Of a DNA stretch of 64,000 nt, positions 1 to 12,242 are shown in pieces. Position 1 is the stretch's first letter, and each line of letters starts with the position of its first letter. The notes beneath the pieces are model-generated. The model searched no databases. It had not been told where the DNA came from and saw only the letters and a program-made list of their open reading frames with translations. The position numbers and the translations under genes were made by a program. The DNA is from an uncultured Alphaproteobacteria bacterium (GTDB taxonomy: Bacteria; Pseudomonadota; Alphaproteobacteria; Rs-D84), in contig CATOOF010000002.1 of assembly GCA_951801825.1 (NCBI GenBank), forward strand, positions 288,441 to 352,440, given 5' to 3'.

Positions 1-56
1 CCATCAGCAGTGGCATCCGTCGTATTACGATGTCGGTGGGCAATCTTGCCGAGTAA
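1..56 (+). CDS. C-terminal end of a CDS entering from the left (…ISSGIRRITMSVGNLAE*), product unknown
   Basis: Open frame from window start to TAA at 54-56, followed by a GC-rich hairpin at 80-111. Confidence 0.45.
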   Translation, partial: ISSGIRRITMSVGNLAE

Positions 57-79
57 GCTTTTTTCCACCATTCATATAT

Positions 80-111
80 GGCCGCGGCGCAGCAATGTGT
101 GTGCCGCGGCC
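80..111 (+). terminator. GC-rich hairpin, possible terminator of the upstream gene
   Basis: Perfect 9-bp inverted repeat GGCCGCGGC...GCCGCGGCC; weak T-tract downstream. Confidence 0.35.
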
Positions 112-324
112 TGATTGTTTGGGATGTTATTTTTCTTGCTTTTTATCGTAAAAACACTATCATATGCCATGCTGGAAAGAGAGAGCGGGCATTAAACGCC
201 CAAAATAAACCCATCGTGTCTTTAGTTGTAAAAAATTGCCACATGGGGCTGAAAGCTTGCACGCGCCACAGATTCACTACAAATAAAGAAATACTTTATT
301 CGCAATGAATTTGGTGGCGCGGCA

Positions 325-2208
325 ATGAAAATAAACTGTAAAAAAGGACCAAATATGGTAAAAGTTAAAGAAAAAAAAGATATGCCGGCGCCTATGCCGA
401 TGTTTAATCAGCCAGAGCCACAGGCAAAGGCACCAAAACATCAAAAGAAAGGCCCCCAGCCAAACAAACCGGCCAAGATTGCCCCAATGCCAAAGCATGA
501 AGGCGACAAAAACGATGAAAAAATGTATTTCATGGCACTGGGCGGACTGGAGCACATCGGCCAGAATATGTACGTCTATAAATACAAGGGCAAATATCTG
601 GTTGTTGATTGCGGCATGGGATTTTTAGAAGAAGAAATCGGTGCAGGCGATGTTCAGTACTGTGACACGGCATGGCTGGAAAAGCGTAAAAAAGATGTTG
701 TAGGATTTGTCATCACACATGGTCACGAAGACCATATTGGCGCACTGAAATTCATATGGCCCAAGTTCAGAAAGCCTATTTATTGCACACGATTCCCGGG
801 GGAAATAATTCGCCGCACTTTTGAAGGTATTGAAATGGATTTCAATCCGAAGAAAGACATCATGATATTTGATCATAATGGCGCGACACTGGATTTGGCG
901 CCGTTCGAAGTGGAAACATTCCATGTGTCCCACTCTGTACCAGAGGCACAGATGCTGATTGTAAAAACACCGGCGGGTAAAATTCTGCATACTGGCGACT
1001 GGACATTCAATGATGATAACCCGGTTGAAAATCCGACTGATTTTGCGCGCCTGCGTGAAATCGGTTCAGACCCCAAACTGTTGGCGTGCGCATGCGATTC
1101 AACATCTTCGTCACGCCAGGCAAAACAGACCACTGAAACAGAGGTTCGCGACACATTTGAACGCCTGATGAAGGAAGCGCCGGGCCGCGTAATTGTAACG
1201 GGATATTCCCGCAGTATCGCACGTCTGAAAATGTTCGCAGAGGCCGCACGCAACGCCGGCCGCGTCGCCGCAATCAAAGAGCGCAGCAATCCAAATCCTG
1301 TTCCGTATGTTGGTCTGCCGGAATTCCGCGAAATGGGTATTAAATTCGGATACCTGAAAAAAGACGAAGTTTATCTGCACAGCGAAATCAAAGACCTGCC
1401 GGCGGAAAAGCAGGCAATATTCCTGACCGGTTCCCAGGGCGAACAGTTCGCAATGCTGACGCGTCTGTGCCGCGGCCAGGTAAAGGAAATGAAACTGCAA
1501 CCGACAGATACTATTTTGTTCAGTGCAATAATTATTCCAGGACGCGAACAGGATGTATCATACCTGTATAACAAACTGGCGCGGATGGGTATCAAAACGC
1601 ATACCATATTTGATACAGACCATCTGCACGCCAGCGGGCATGCCGGCCGCCCGGAACTGGAGCGCTTTTACGACATGGTTCATCCCCAGGTCTCTATCCC
1701 TATGCATGGCGACTATATAAACGAAATGCTGAATGGCAAAATGGCAATGGAGCGCGGTGGTGCAAAATACATGATGGTCGTACACAACGGCGAAATGATT
1801 GCATTGGCAGATGGCAAAGAACCGTATGTTGCAGAAACTATTGAAACGGGTTTTGTCGTAATGGAAGGCGAAACCGAGCGTAACAAAAACGACCAGGTAT
1901 ATAAAAACCGTAAGAAAATCGCCGCCAACGGCGCAGTGTTCGTAACGCTACCGGTGGACAAGCGCGGATTTCTGAAAGGCGTTCCAGAGGTTTCCAGCGC
2001 CGGTATATTCGAATCTGACGACACCGGATTTATGAAACGCCAGATTCAGATTGAAATAACCAAGGCGATTGAAGCACTTAGCAAGGCGGAACGCAAAGAC
2101 CGCGATAATCTGATTCGTGCGGTACAAATCGCATCTAACAAGGTTGTGCGTGCGGCACTGGGGGCGGATAAAAAACCGCAATACAGTGTTCACTTCATTC
2201 AGAAATAA
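325..2208 (+). CDS. rnj: Ribonuclease J (metallo-beta-lactamase/beta-CASP)
   Basis: GGLEHIGQNMYVYKYKGKYLVVDCGMGF, ITHGHEDHIGAL, HTGDWTF, HASGHAGRPEL motifs; true start may be the internal Met at 355. Confidence 0.93.
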   Translation: MKINCKKGPNMVKVKEKKDMPAPMPMFNQPEPQAKAPKHQKKGPQPNKPAKIAPMPKHEGDKNDEKMYFMALGGLEHIGQNMYVYKYKGKYLVVDCGMGFLEEEIGAGDVQYCDTAWLEKRKKDVVGFVITHGHEDHIGALKFIWPKFRKPIYCTRFPGEIIRRTFEGIEMDFNPKKDIMIFDHNGATLDLAPFEVETFHVSHSVPEAQMLIVKTPAGKILHTGDWTFNDDNPVENPTDFARLREIGSDPKLLACACDSTSSSRQAKQTTETEVRDTFERLMKEAPGRVIVTGYSRSIARLKMFAEAARNAGRVAAIKERSNPNPVPYVGLPEFREMGIKFGYLKKDEVYLHSEIKDLPAEKQAIFLTGSQGEQFAMLTRLCRGQVKEMKLQPTDTILFSAIIIPGREQDVSYLYNKLARMGIKTHTIFDTDHLHASGHAGRPELERFYDMVHPQVSIPMHGDYINEMLNGKMAMERGGAKYMMVVHNGEMIALADGKEPYVAETIETGFVVMEGETERNKNDQVYKNRKKIAANGAVFVTLPVDKRGFLKGVPEVSSAGIFESDDTGFMKRQIQIEITKAIEALSKAERKDRDNLIRAVQIASNKVVRAALGADKKPQYSVHFIQK

Positions 2209-2324
2209 TACCGCATACACTGCAAATACATGCCCTGTAAATTTATTTGCAGGGCATTTTGATAAATCTTGTATTATTTTAATATGGAATTGTTTATTCC
2301 ATTATGTAATAATAGGATTATAAA

Positions 2325-2750
2325 TTGTATTGCATATTTGCGGGGGAGTTGTATATGCGTAAAAATATCATGATTATTACATTACCGGTGTTTATGCTGG
2401 CTGTTTCTGCGGCCAATGCCCAGTCCAGCGTGGCCAGCGCCGAATACGTCAATAGCATCGTAAATGCATTGGGGGTGCCGGAAATATCTGCCAAAATAGA
2501 CGAACATATATCCGACACGGAAAATCCGCATGCGGTTACGGCGGCCCATGTCGGTTTAGGAAATGTAAAAAATATTGATACGACAAACGCAGACAATATT
2601 GTCGCAGGCACGGTAAATATTGCGCGCCTGCCGGTGGGCGCATCTGCGGAAACAGTGGCATCCGGGTCAGACAGCCGGTTTGATTCACTGCCATCGGCGG
2701 AACCGTCGGGCCCCATACCAGAGGGACGCGTTTATGTATGGTTTAATTAA
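2325..2750 (+). CDS. Small secreted protein with a phage-tail-fibre-like NPHAVTAAHVGLGNV motif
   Basis: Signal peptide MRKNIMIITLPVFMLAVSAANA (start likely 2355) followed by ENPHAVTAAHVGLGNVKNIDTTNADNI. Confidence 0.65.
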   Translation: MYCIFAGELYMRKNIMIITLPVFMLAVSAANAQSSVASAEYVNSIVNALGVPEISAKIDEHISDTENPHAVTAAHVGLGNVKNIDTTNADNIVAGTVNIARLPVGASAETVASGSDSRFDSLPSAEPSGPIPEGRVYVWFN

Positions 2751-2776
2751 AAAAATCCCCCGGACGGGGGATTTTT
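2751..2776. terminator. Bidirectional rho-independent terminator
   Basis: aaaaatccccc-gga-cgggggattttt between convergent genes. Confidence 0.85.
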
Positions 2777-2791
2777 AATACCATAAACATT

Positions 2792-3136
2792 CTATGATTT
2801 TTTCCAGAATGCAAAACCGCGGCGTTCGGTGCGTTCCTCACGCGATTTACGGTTCTCGGTCGAGCGACGGTGTTCGGCACGACGCTCGTGAAAGCGGCGG
2901 GCAGATTCTTCGTCACGCTGAATAACATTTATTGTGGTAACAGACAATTTGCCGCCCCTGACCTCTTCTTCAAATTCCACAATGTCGTTTTCATTTAAAA
3001 ATCTGATGCCGGCATCTTTCAGGGCGCTGGAATGAACAAATACATCATCCGTGTTTCCTTCTGCATTCGGCGCATCGGGCGTAATAAATCCGAAACACTT
3101 TTTACCATTATACCATTTTACTTTACCTTGACGCAT
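2792..3136 (-). CDS. Cold-shock domain protein
   Basis: QGKVKWYNGKKCFGFITPD...DVFVHSSAL, classic CSD RNP motifs with a basic tail. Confidence 0.9.
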   Translation of the reverse strand: MRQGKVKWYNGKKCFGFITPDAPNAEGNTDDVFVHSSALKDAGIRFLNENDIVEFEEEVRGGKLSVTTINVIQRDEESARRFHERRAEHRRSTENRKSREERTERRGFAFWKKS

Positions 3137-3266
3137 AATCGTTGTCCTTATGTTATGCTTGTTACGACATATGCATTGCGCACACGTCTGATATAATCTT
3201 GTTCCATTTGGCGATGTAAAGCAAGAAAATAACGGGCAGATGCCCGTTGTTTGATTTCCTACGGAT

Positions 3267-4676
3267 TTATGCCGCTTTCTTGTAATAGCGTTGGACCTCG
3301 TTCATGACGAAATTAAACAGCTTGCCGGCCATGGTGTCAGACGGCACAACCCAGCCACGCTGCATATACGGCATCGCGGCGACCAGAACAAAACGCGCCA
3401 TGAAATGAAATATTTTTGATTCCTGGGCCTGGGTCAGTTTTGCCGGCGCAGTTGTTACATGAAACACCTCGTTCTCGAGCGCATTGTCAAGCTTGTCCAT
3501 AATTATATCGTATATCTTTTGCGGATAATGCAGAGTACAGTCTTTTGGAAAACCATCAAACATTGACGCGCCGTTATCCTGCAGATATAAAATATTCCAG
3601 CCTACCCGCTCAAACAAATCTTCAAGACAGTTACATACCATAAGGTTATATTCTTTGACGCCACCCTCCATAAAGTCAGCTAAAAGGCGCTCGATATTCT
3701 CGCTCTTTTTCCCGCTGGAACTGCGCGATACCTCGTATCCGCCGTGGGTCTTGCGTTCATACTCAAAAAATGTGCGCACCTGGCAGATGATTTCCATTGG
3801 GACAATCTCATCATCCGTACCGATGTTTATTATCAATTTGGCATCGCGGTAGTTGCGCGGATTATCCATGTCATAGAAACTGTCGCGAACAGACAATACA
3901 CGGTCCGGCATCATTTGATAAACGCGTTCAATAAATGTACGAGCCTGGGGTATTAAGTCAAACAGGCACTTTACACGCCACACATCCTGCAGCCGCATAC
4001 GCGGCCGGGTAACCTTATCCAGCTCGCGTACCAGTTCAACCGCAATATTTTCATGCCCGCGACCGATAATGGACAATACGGTCTCGGACGCGGCAGAAAT
4101 ATACCTTTCAGATAGTTTTGCCCGTACTTTGTCCGCCACCGCCTTTGCGGACGCCTCACGCTCGCGCGAGGCGATGACGCGGTATACCGTGTCACAAACC
4201 TCGTCTACATATCGCGAGTAATATTTCCCCGTAACCTTGTCCAAGGCGCGATCCACATTCTTTTGCGCACCGACAATAACTGTTACAATCGATGACACCG
4301 CCAAATCAATCTTGTGCCCGCGGCCACTGTTAAAAAACTGATTTCTCATCGGGTCGGCATCCAGTCGATGCTGGACCAGGTACGGGGTCAGCGGATTGAT
4401 ATCCGATATTTTTATCGACTCTTCGATAGCGCTGTCTGTTTCATAATCATAGCGCATCACAGGAGCCTTTGGCGCACCAAAACATTTACCCAGGAAATAA
4501 AACACCTCTCGGCACCATTTCATTCCATCGGAATATAAAACAGATAGATACTGGGCCGCATCATCATTTATGCGACCGGTGGCGCGTGCCCGCTCTATTG
4601 CGGCAAGATTACGCCGGTCCCGTTCCAGTACCTGGGCCAGGATGTCTGTATTTCCTTCAAATATAGGTTGCGTCAT
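3267..4676 (-). CDS. Hypothetical protein with a divergent RelA/SpoT-like nucleotidyltransferase domain
   Basis: RVKCLFD...DSFYDMDNPRNYRDAKLIINIG...VPMEIICQVRTFFEYERKTHGGYE resembles the synthetase-domain pattern ending in the EIQIRT...H.Y region. Confidence 0.55.
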   Translation of the reverse strand: MTQPIFEGNTDILAQVLERDRRNLAAIERARATGRINDDAAQYLSVLYSDGMKWCREVFYFLGKCFGAPKAPVMRYDYETDSAIEESIKISDINPLTPYLVQHRLDADPMRNQFFNSGRGHKIDLAVSSIVTVIVGAQKNVDRALDKVTGKYYSRYVDEVCDTVYRVIASREREASAKAVADKVRAKLSERYISAASETVLSIIGRGHENIAVELVRELDKVTRPRMRLQDVWRVKCLFDLIPQARTFIERVYQMMPDRVLSVRDSFYDMDNPRNYRDAKLIINIGTDDEIVPMEIICQVRTFFEYERKTHGGYEVSRSSSGKKSENIERLLADFMEGGVKEYNLMVCNCLEDLFERVGWNILYLQDNGASMFDGFPKDCTLHYPQKIYDIIMDKLDNALENEVFHVTTAPAKLTQAQESKIFHFMARFVLVAAMPYMQRGWVVPSDTMAGKLFNFVMNEVQRYYKKAA

Positions 4677-4699
4677 GCGGCGCTCCTTTTGGTTTGCCT

Positions 4700-6187
4700 T
4701 TATTTCATTATAGGAAACAGTATCACATCGCGCAGTGTCGGCGCATCTGCGACAATGGAAAGGAACCGGTCAATTCCCAGCCCCAGACCAGAAATCGGCG
4801 GCATGCCATGTTCCATCGCACGCAGAAAGTCTTCATCCAAATCAAATGCCTCGTCATCGCCGGCGGCCTTGTTTTTGGCCTGCTGTTCAAATGCGGCACG
4901 CTGCTGTAATGGGTCAACCAGCTCTGAATACGCTTTTATCAGTTCTGCCCCACAGACAATTAACTGAAAGATATCTATGCGACGGTTATCCGCATCATTC
5001 AAACGCGCCAGCGGTATCATGTATGCCGGATAATTATATACAATCGCAGGATTAATTATCTGGTCGCGAACCTTGCGCTTAAACACATAGTCTACAATCG
5101 CCGGAACGGATTTTAACGGTTCCAGTTCCTGGGCCGGGAACATCCCCGCCGCAACCAGGTTGGACTTTAACGTTTCCGCATCGTCAAATTCCAGAATATC
5201 CACGCCCAACAGCTCACTCATGCGGGCGGTATAATCAATTTTTTCGTATTTTGAAAAATCCAACCGGGTGCCCTGGTATTCTATCTGTAGTGTTCCGCGC
5301 AGTGACATTATGATTTTCTGAATCATTTCCCAAGAAAAATCTATGTTCTTGTTAAAATCCCAATATGCCGCATACCATTCCAGCATCGTAAATTCCTGGA
5401 GATGCATGGCATCCATGCCTTCGTTGCGGAAATTCTTGCCCAGTTCAAACACACGGTCAAACCCGGCAGCAATCGTCTGCTTTAAAAACAGCTCTGGTGC
5501 GATACGCAGATAAAAATCTGCATCCAGTGCGTTATGGTGCGTGACAAACGGACGCGCCGCCGCACCCGATGCAACAACCTGCATGATTGGTGTTTCAACC
5601 TCTATAAATCCATTATCATTTAAATAATCACGTATCAGGCGCAACATTTGAAAACGCATCTTCATTGTGCGACGCGTGTCTTCGTTGGAAATTATGTCCA
5701 AATAACGTTGGCGATAGCGCGTCTCCATATCGGTCAGGCCATGGAATTTTTCCGGCAATGGACGCAGGGCCTTTGACAGGATATCATAATGCGACACTTT
5801 TACAGTCAGCTCGCCCGCGGTCGTATGATACAGTTCGCCTGTAATGCCGATAAAATCGCCCAAGTCAACGTTGGCCTTCATAAACTTGTAATTCTCTTCA
5901 CCCAGTTCTTCGCGGGACATGGAAAATTGAATTTCGCCATCAATGTCATAAATACGGCCAAACATCAGTTTGCCCAACCAACGCAACGCCGTAACACGCC
6001 CCGCCAGTTTTACCGACGAACCGTCCGACATATCACGCGCCGCCGCAATTGTGGCACTGCGGTCAAATTTATCCTTCCAAACAACACCATCACGGGCGCG
6101 GATGTTTTCGGCCTTTTGTAAGCGCGCTTCCAATTCATTCGTTGACATTGTTTTTGTTTCTGACATATTTTTCCCTTTTGATGCCAC
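4700..6187 (-). CDS. lysS: Lysyl-tRNA synthetase, class II
   Basis: RQRYLDIISNEDTRR, FRNEGMDAMHLQEFTMLEWYAAY, GLGLGIDRF motifs. Confidence 0.95.
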   Translation of the reverse strand: MASKGKNMSETKTMSTNELEARLQKAENIRARDGVVWKDKFDRSATIAAARDMSDGSSVKLAGRVTALRWLGKLMFGRIYDIDGEIQFSMSREELGEENYKFMKANVDLGDFIGITGELYHTTAGELTVKVSHYDILSKALRPLPEKFHGLTDMETRYRQRYLDIISNEDTRRTMKMRFQMLRLIRDYLNDNGFIEVETPIMQVVASGAAARPFVTHHNALDADFYLRIAPELFLKQTIAAGFDRVFELGKNFRNEGMDAMHLQEFTMLEWYAAYWDFNKNIDFSWEMIQKIIMSLRGTLQIEYQGTRLDFSKYEKIDYTARMSELLGVDILEFDDAETLKSNLVAAGMFPAQELEPLKSVPAIVDYVFKRKVRDQIINPAIVYNYPAYMIPLARLNDADNRRIDIFQLIVCGAELIKAYSELVDPLQQRAAFEQQAKNKAAGDDEAFDLDEDFLRAMEHGMPPISGLGLGIDRFLSIVADAPTLRDVILFPIMK

Positions 6188-6389
6188 AGTTATTAAAAAA
6201 ACGGACGCCTGAAAGTGCGCCCGTCGCTAAAATCGATGGTCGCACCTTAATTTATTGATTTTTTTATATTAATCATTTGGTTTTTCCCTTGTTGCTGACC
6301 GAACTTTATTATGAATAAAAAATATAAAAAGTAAAGGGATATTTATAAACAAAAAGACAATTGACAAAAACATTTTTGGAATTACAGTA

Positions 6390-7466
6390 TTGCGTATGAA
6401 TAAAACCCAAATATCTGTTATTATACCGGTATACAACGGATCAGAGTATATTGCCAGTTGCCTGGACAGTATTATTTATCAAAACAATTCACATCAATTA
6501 GAAATAATTATCGTCGACGATGGCAGCGTCGACGATACGCACGATATCGTGCGTCGGTACCAGCTGAAATATCCCAATATATCATTACTGCGCCAGAAAA
6601 ACGCCGGCGTATCTGCCGCGCGGAATAATGGCATCAGGGCCGCGCATGGAAAATTTGTAACATTTATAGACGCAGACGATATGGTGGGTGCGGCACCGAA
6701 ATTTGCAAACCAGCTCTATAAAACATCTATCCGTAAGTTACATAAAAACGATGTCCGGATATTTCGATCACCTGTAATAAATTCAAAATCGAGGGTTATA
6801 TTGGGGCGGAACTATTTTACAGAAATGCTGAACATCGCCCACCAAACCAACTCAGATGTGGTATTGGGTGGTAAAATAACCCACAAACAAATGTTAACAA
6901 CCGAGTATTTTACCGCGCATTTGTACGACCGCCACATAACATATGACGCCACACCAACAGAAAAAGCCATCCTGCTGTACCAGGCAGACCTGCGCGAAAG
7001 CGCAAATGCAGCATTGTATCGCCGCAGTTTCCTGCGAAAAAATAAATTACGCTTTATTGATGGGATGAATTTGGATGAAGACATTCTGTTTTGCATGCTG
7101 GCCGTATTCAAGGCCAATCGCGTGTCCACCGCGCCCGATACAATATATGTCTATAATAGGCACTGCAACAGCCTGTCAAACTTTAACCACAGCGAAACAA
7201 CGCGCTCAAAATACTGCATAGCCAATATTCAGCGTTTCTCTCTGCTGTTAACCGAGCTTAGCCGGTCAACAAAATATGCCCAAAATTATAATTACTGGCT
7301 GAAGAAATTTTCTGAACTATCGAACGTATATCAGGAACGTGATGAAAACTATCCGCCGTCGACATGCATGGCGTGCCCATATGACAAATGCGACAGATGC
7401 TTTCAAAATGAAACTATCAAAATATTAATACAAAAAAATATCGAAAACTTTCTGCCTAAACGCTAA
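6390..7466 (+). CDS. Family 2 glycosyltransferase
   Basis: ISVIIPVYNGSEYIASCLDSI...VDDGSVDDT...ARNNGIRAAHGKFVTFIDADD. Confidence 0.92.
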   Translation: MRMNKTQISVIIPVYNGSEYIASCLDSIIYQNNSHQLEIIIVDDGSVDDTHDIVRRYQLKYPNISLLRQKNAGVSAARNNGIRAAHGKFVTFIDADDMVGAAPKFANQLYKTSIRKLHKNDVRIFRSPVINSKSRVILGRNYFTEMLNIAHQTNSDVVLGGKITHKQMLTTEYFTAHLYDRHITYDATPTEKAILLYQADLRESANAALYRRSFLRKNKLRFIDGMNLDEDILFCMLAVFKANRVSTAPDTIYVYNRHCNSLSNFNHSETTRSKYCIANIQRFSLLLTELSRSTKYAQNYNYWLKKFSELSNVYQERDENYPPSTCMACPYDKCDRCFQNETIKILIQKNIENFLPKR

Positions 7467-7529
7467 ATACATCAAATAAAAGCGGTGGGCCGGATTGTGA
7501 GCCATGCCAGCGGCTCGCTTTTCATAAAG

Positions 7530-7553
7530 AAAAACACCCGAAAGGGTGTTTCT
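7530..7553. terminator. Rho-independent terminator
   Basis: aaaaacacccgaaagggtgtttctt. Confidence 0.7.
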
Positions 7554-7560
7554 TAAACTC

Positions 7561-7637
7561 TGGTGCGAGCAAAGGGGCTCGAACCCTCGACCTCAACCTT
7601 GGCAAGGTTGCGCTCTAGCCAACTGAGCTACGCTCGC
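7561..7637 (-). tRNA. tRNA-Gly(GCC)
   Basis: Reverse strand GCGAGCG...CAACC TTGCCAA GGTTG...GAGGG TTCGAGC CCCTT TGCTCGC ACCA; full cloverleaf with encoded CCA. Confidence 0.95.
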
Positions 7638-7685
7638 ACTGCGGAAAGTATTTTTACATATATTTTTTTCTAATGCAAGTCTTTT

Positions 7686-7988
7686 TTATCTTATTTTACG
7701 ATTTTGTTCCAACGCAATTGAATCCAGCACAAATTGACGGCGCGCCAGTTCCAGTTGCTCTCTCTTTATCTTTATATCTTCTTCTTTTAGCTTGTTCGAA
7801 TTGGCCAGATGTCTGGTGATATCTGTCATACCCCCAACCATAAAACACATACATATCGCAACAACCCAACGACGACCACCCACGGATTTTATTCGTATTG
7901 GATCATCAACCCCACCATGGGCAAGTTCTACTTTTGCATTAACATCAATAGATCTGTTTTCTATTTTTACGCTTTTTGTACCGTACAT
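7686..7988 (-). CDS. Small single-TM hypothetical protein
   Basis: Hydrophobic segment WVVAICMCFMVGGMTDI followed by a charged coil; RBS upstream. Confidence 0.55.
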   Translation of the reverse strand: MYGTKSVKIENRSIDVNAKVELAHGGVDDPIRIKSVGGRRWVVAICMCFMVGGMTDITRHLANSNKLKEEDIKIKREQLELARRQFVLDSIALEQNRKIR

Positions 7989-8041
7989 CTGAACATCCTT
8001 TTAATTAATTATTAAATAACATATAAATAATAAATATCAAG

Positions 8042-8067
8042 AAAAAGCCGTCAAATGACGGCTTTTT
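8042..8067. terminator. Rho-independent terminator
   Basis: aaaaagccgtcaaatgacggcttttt. Confidence 0.8.
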
Positions 8068-8074
8068 AAGCTGT

Positions 8075-9106
8075 TTAGAACCATTTCCACGGCTGTAACA
8101 TTTTCACAAGATTCATCGCACCGCGACGGTCTACAAACGTATGGCCACAGCGCGGGCACACCTGGAACGGCGCAATCATCATCTTTACCTTTTTCTTTAC
8201 CATCAGCCAGATATACAGCCCCGCCAGCCATGCCGCCGCAACCAGCCCCCATGCAACATAGCCAAAATATTTGTCCACGGTATTGGTAATCGTGGTAATA
8301 ACGGTTACATCGGAACGCGCCAAGTCATTGTAAATCTTGGTTGCAACAGGCCAAGAAGACGGACGCCACGGATACACATGCTTTATACCATAGTTGGTCA
8401 GCAGAGTCGTACCCAAACCGCCGGAATTTTTATCCAGCTGGGTCTTTATCGCCTCATCTATCATCTTGTCAAATTCCACCTGAAGCAACGACGCCAGGTC
8501 GCTTTCCACCTTGTCCAGCTGAGCGTTTACCTTTGCCGCGACATCATCAACCTTTGCGATTGCCTGGTCGGCTTTGTTTACGCCCTCATCTATTTTATCG
8601 ACATTTTCATCAACCTTGTCCAGGGCACTGTCAATTCCGTCTGTTTTTATGCCGAATTTACCAGCAATTCCTGTCAGCTTTTTTACACCAGCTGTTGTTT
8701 CCTTGGTCTTGGCAACGTTTTCATGCGCCTTTGCCGTTTGCTCTTTGGCCTTGGCGGTGGTGTCCGTTACCTTGTCTACGGCGGCACCGGCCATTTTTAC
8801 CTTGTCAATGGCAAAAGCCACAGGCTTTTCCAAATTTATGGCGTCTTTTATCCCATCCAGCAGTTTTTCATATTGCTCAACAATATTTCGCTGTAAATCG
8901 AAAAACATGGAAACCACGATGGATTTCTTTATCGGCTGGGAATATGTATTCTTTACATGCAACGGCACCCATATCACCAGTGCCAGCCACACAACGGTTA
9001 TAACCGCAAAAATCTGTTTTACACGTGTTACATAGGAAGTCTTTTTTGCAACGGTTTTTGCGCCGCCGTGATCAATGACTTCCACCTCTTTCTTTTTACG
9101 CGCCAT
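8075..9106 (-). CDS. Membrane protein with two TM segments, long coiled coil and C-terminal CxxC zinc-ribbon-like end
   Basis: Repetitive Lys/Asp/Val heptads (DKVDENVDKIDEGVNKADQAIAKVDDVAAKV) and CPRCGHTFVDRR tail. Confidence 0.6.
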   Translation of the reverse strand: MARKKKEVEVIDHGGAKTVAKKTSYVTRVKQIFAVITVVWLALVIWVPLHVKNTYSQPIKKSIVVSMFFDLQRNIVEQYEKLLDGIKDAINLEKPVAFAIDKVKMAGAAVDKVTDTTAKAKEQTAKAHENVAKTKETTAGVKKLTGIAGKFGIKTDGIDSALDKVDENVDKIDEGVNKADQAIAKVDDVAAKVNAQLDKVESDLASLLQVEFDKMIDEAIKTQLDKNSGGLGTTLLTNYGIKHVYPWRPSSWPVATKIYNDLARSDVTVITTITNTVDKYFGYVAWGLVAAAWLAGLYIWLMVKKKVKMMIAPFQVCPRCGHTFVDRRGAMNLVKMLQPWKWF

Positions 9107-9133
9107 TGTTTTCTCCTTTTCCTGATATCGCCA

Positions 9134-11274
<2,141 letters not shown>

Positions 11275-11293
11275 TGCTATCTTTGTTTTGCTT

Positions 11294-12187
11294 TTACTTC
11301 TTAAACTCCAGCCCCTGGTCTGTATAATTTTCAGACTTGTTCTCCCAATCGGGTTCAACGCGCACGAACAGATGCAGACGCGCGGCAACATCCCACTGGT
11401 CCTGAATATCATGACGGGCGGCCGTGCCGATTTGCTTTAACTGGGCGCCACCGCGACCAATTACAATCTTTTTATGCGCATCATTTTGCACAACTATTTT
11501 CTGATAAATATCCAAAACACCATCCGGGTCGACATCAACACGCTCTGTCACAACGTTTATATGATACGGCAATTCCTGGTGTATGTATTTATACACCTTT
11601 TCACGCGTCAATTCCGCCAGATACAGTTCATCCGGGACATCTGGACGGGTTTCGGGCTCAAACAAATAAGGACTTTCCGGCATGACCGCCGCCAGAGAAT
11701 CCAACATTTGCATCACACCGTCATTTTTCAATGCAGAAATCATAAAGATTTCTTTGAATTGCGCCAGTGCGGACAACTCTGCCACAATGGGCAGCAAGTC
11801 TTGTTTTTTTACAGCGTCAACCTTGTTCAATGCGACAAAAAGGTTCGGACGGTCTTTTATTTTTTCCACTAATTCGCGAATTGTGTTGGTTACGCCTTTT
11901 TGCGCGTCAAGAATCAGCAAGATTGCATCCGCATCAGACGCCGCATCCATTGCGGCACCGACCATTGCACGGTCCAGACGTCGTGCCGGTTTGAACACGC
12001 CGGGCGTGTCCACAAATATCAACTGGCGGTCGCCCACCATTTTAACGGCACGCAGACGCGTACGCGTCGTTTGCACCTTATGCGATACAATGGATACCTT
12101 GCGCCCCATGATTTGGTTAAGCAGTGTGCTTTTGCCGGCATTTGTCGGCCCCATTATCGCGATAAATCCTGAATAAGTCTGTGTCAT
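11294..12187 (-). CDS. era: GTPase Era
   Basis: GPTNAGKSTLLNQIMGRKVSIVSHKVQTTR, DTPG, NKVD and KH domain IGRGGAQLKQIG. Confidence 0.95.
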   Translation of the reverse strand: MTQTYSGFIAIMGPTNAGKSTLLNQIMGRKVSIVSHKVQTTRTRLRAVKMVGDRQLIFVDTPGVFKPARRLDRAMVGAAMDAASDADAILLILDAQKGVTNTIRELVEKIKDRPNLFVALNKVDAVKKQDLLPIVAELSALAQFKEIFMISALKNDGVMQMLDSLAAVMPESPYLFEPETRPDVPDELYLAELTREKVYKYIHQELPYHINVVTERVDVDPDGVLDIYQKIVVQNDAHKKIVIGRGGAQLKQIGTAARHDIQDQWDVAARLHLFVRVEPDWENKSENYTDQGLEFKK

Positions 12188-12210
12188 GCCACAACAATAA
12201 CACATAAAAT

Positions 12211-12240
12211 AAAAAAATCCAGCGCATGGCCGGATTTTTT
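12211..12240. terminator. Rho-independent terminator
   Basis: aaaaaatcca-gcgcatggcc-ggatttttt. Confidence 0.6.
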
Positions 12241-12242
12241 TA

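Noticed and set aside
873-1607. Several antisense ORFs across RNase J, and similar shadows in groEL, ftsH and ligA
   Set aside because: Fully contained opposite confidently identified conserved genes; no independent start or function signals.
8141-9035. Overlapping + strand ORFs opposite the coiled-coil gene
   Set aside because: Shadow ORFs caused by repetitive codons; no RBS and low-complexity composition. The minus-strand gene has clear TM and coil structure.
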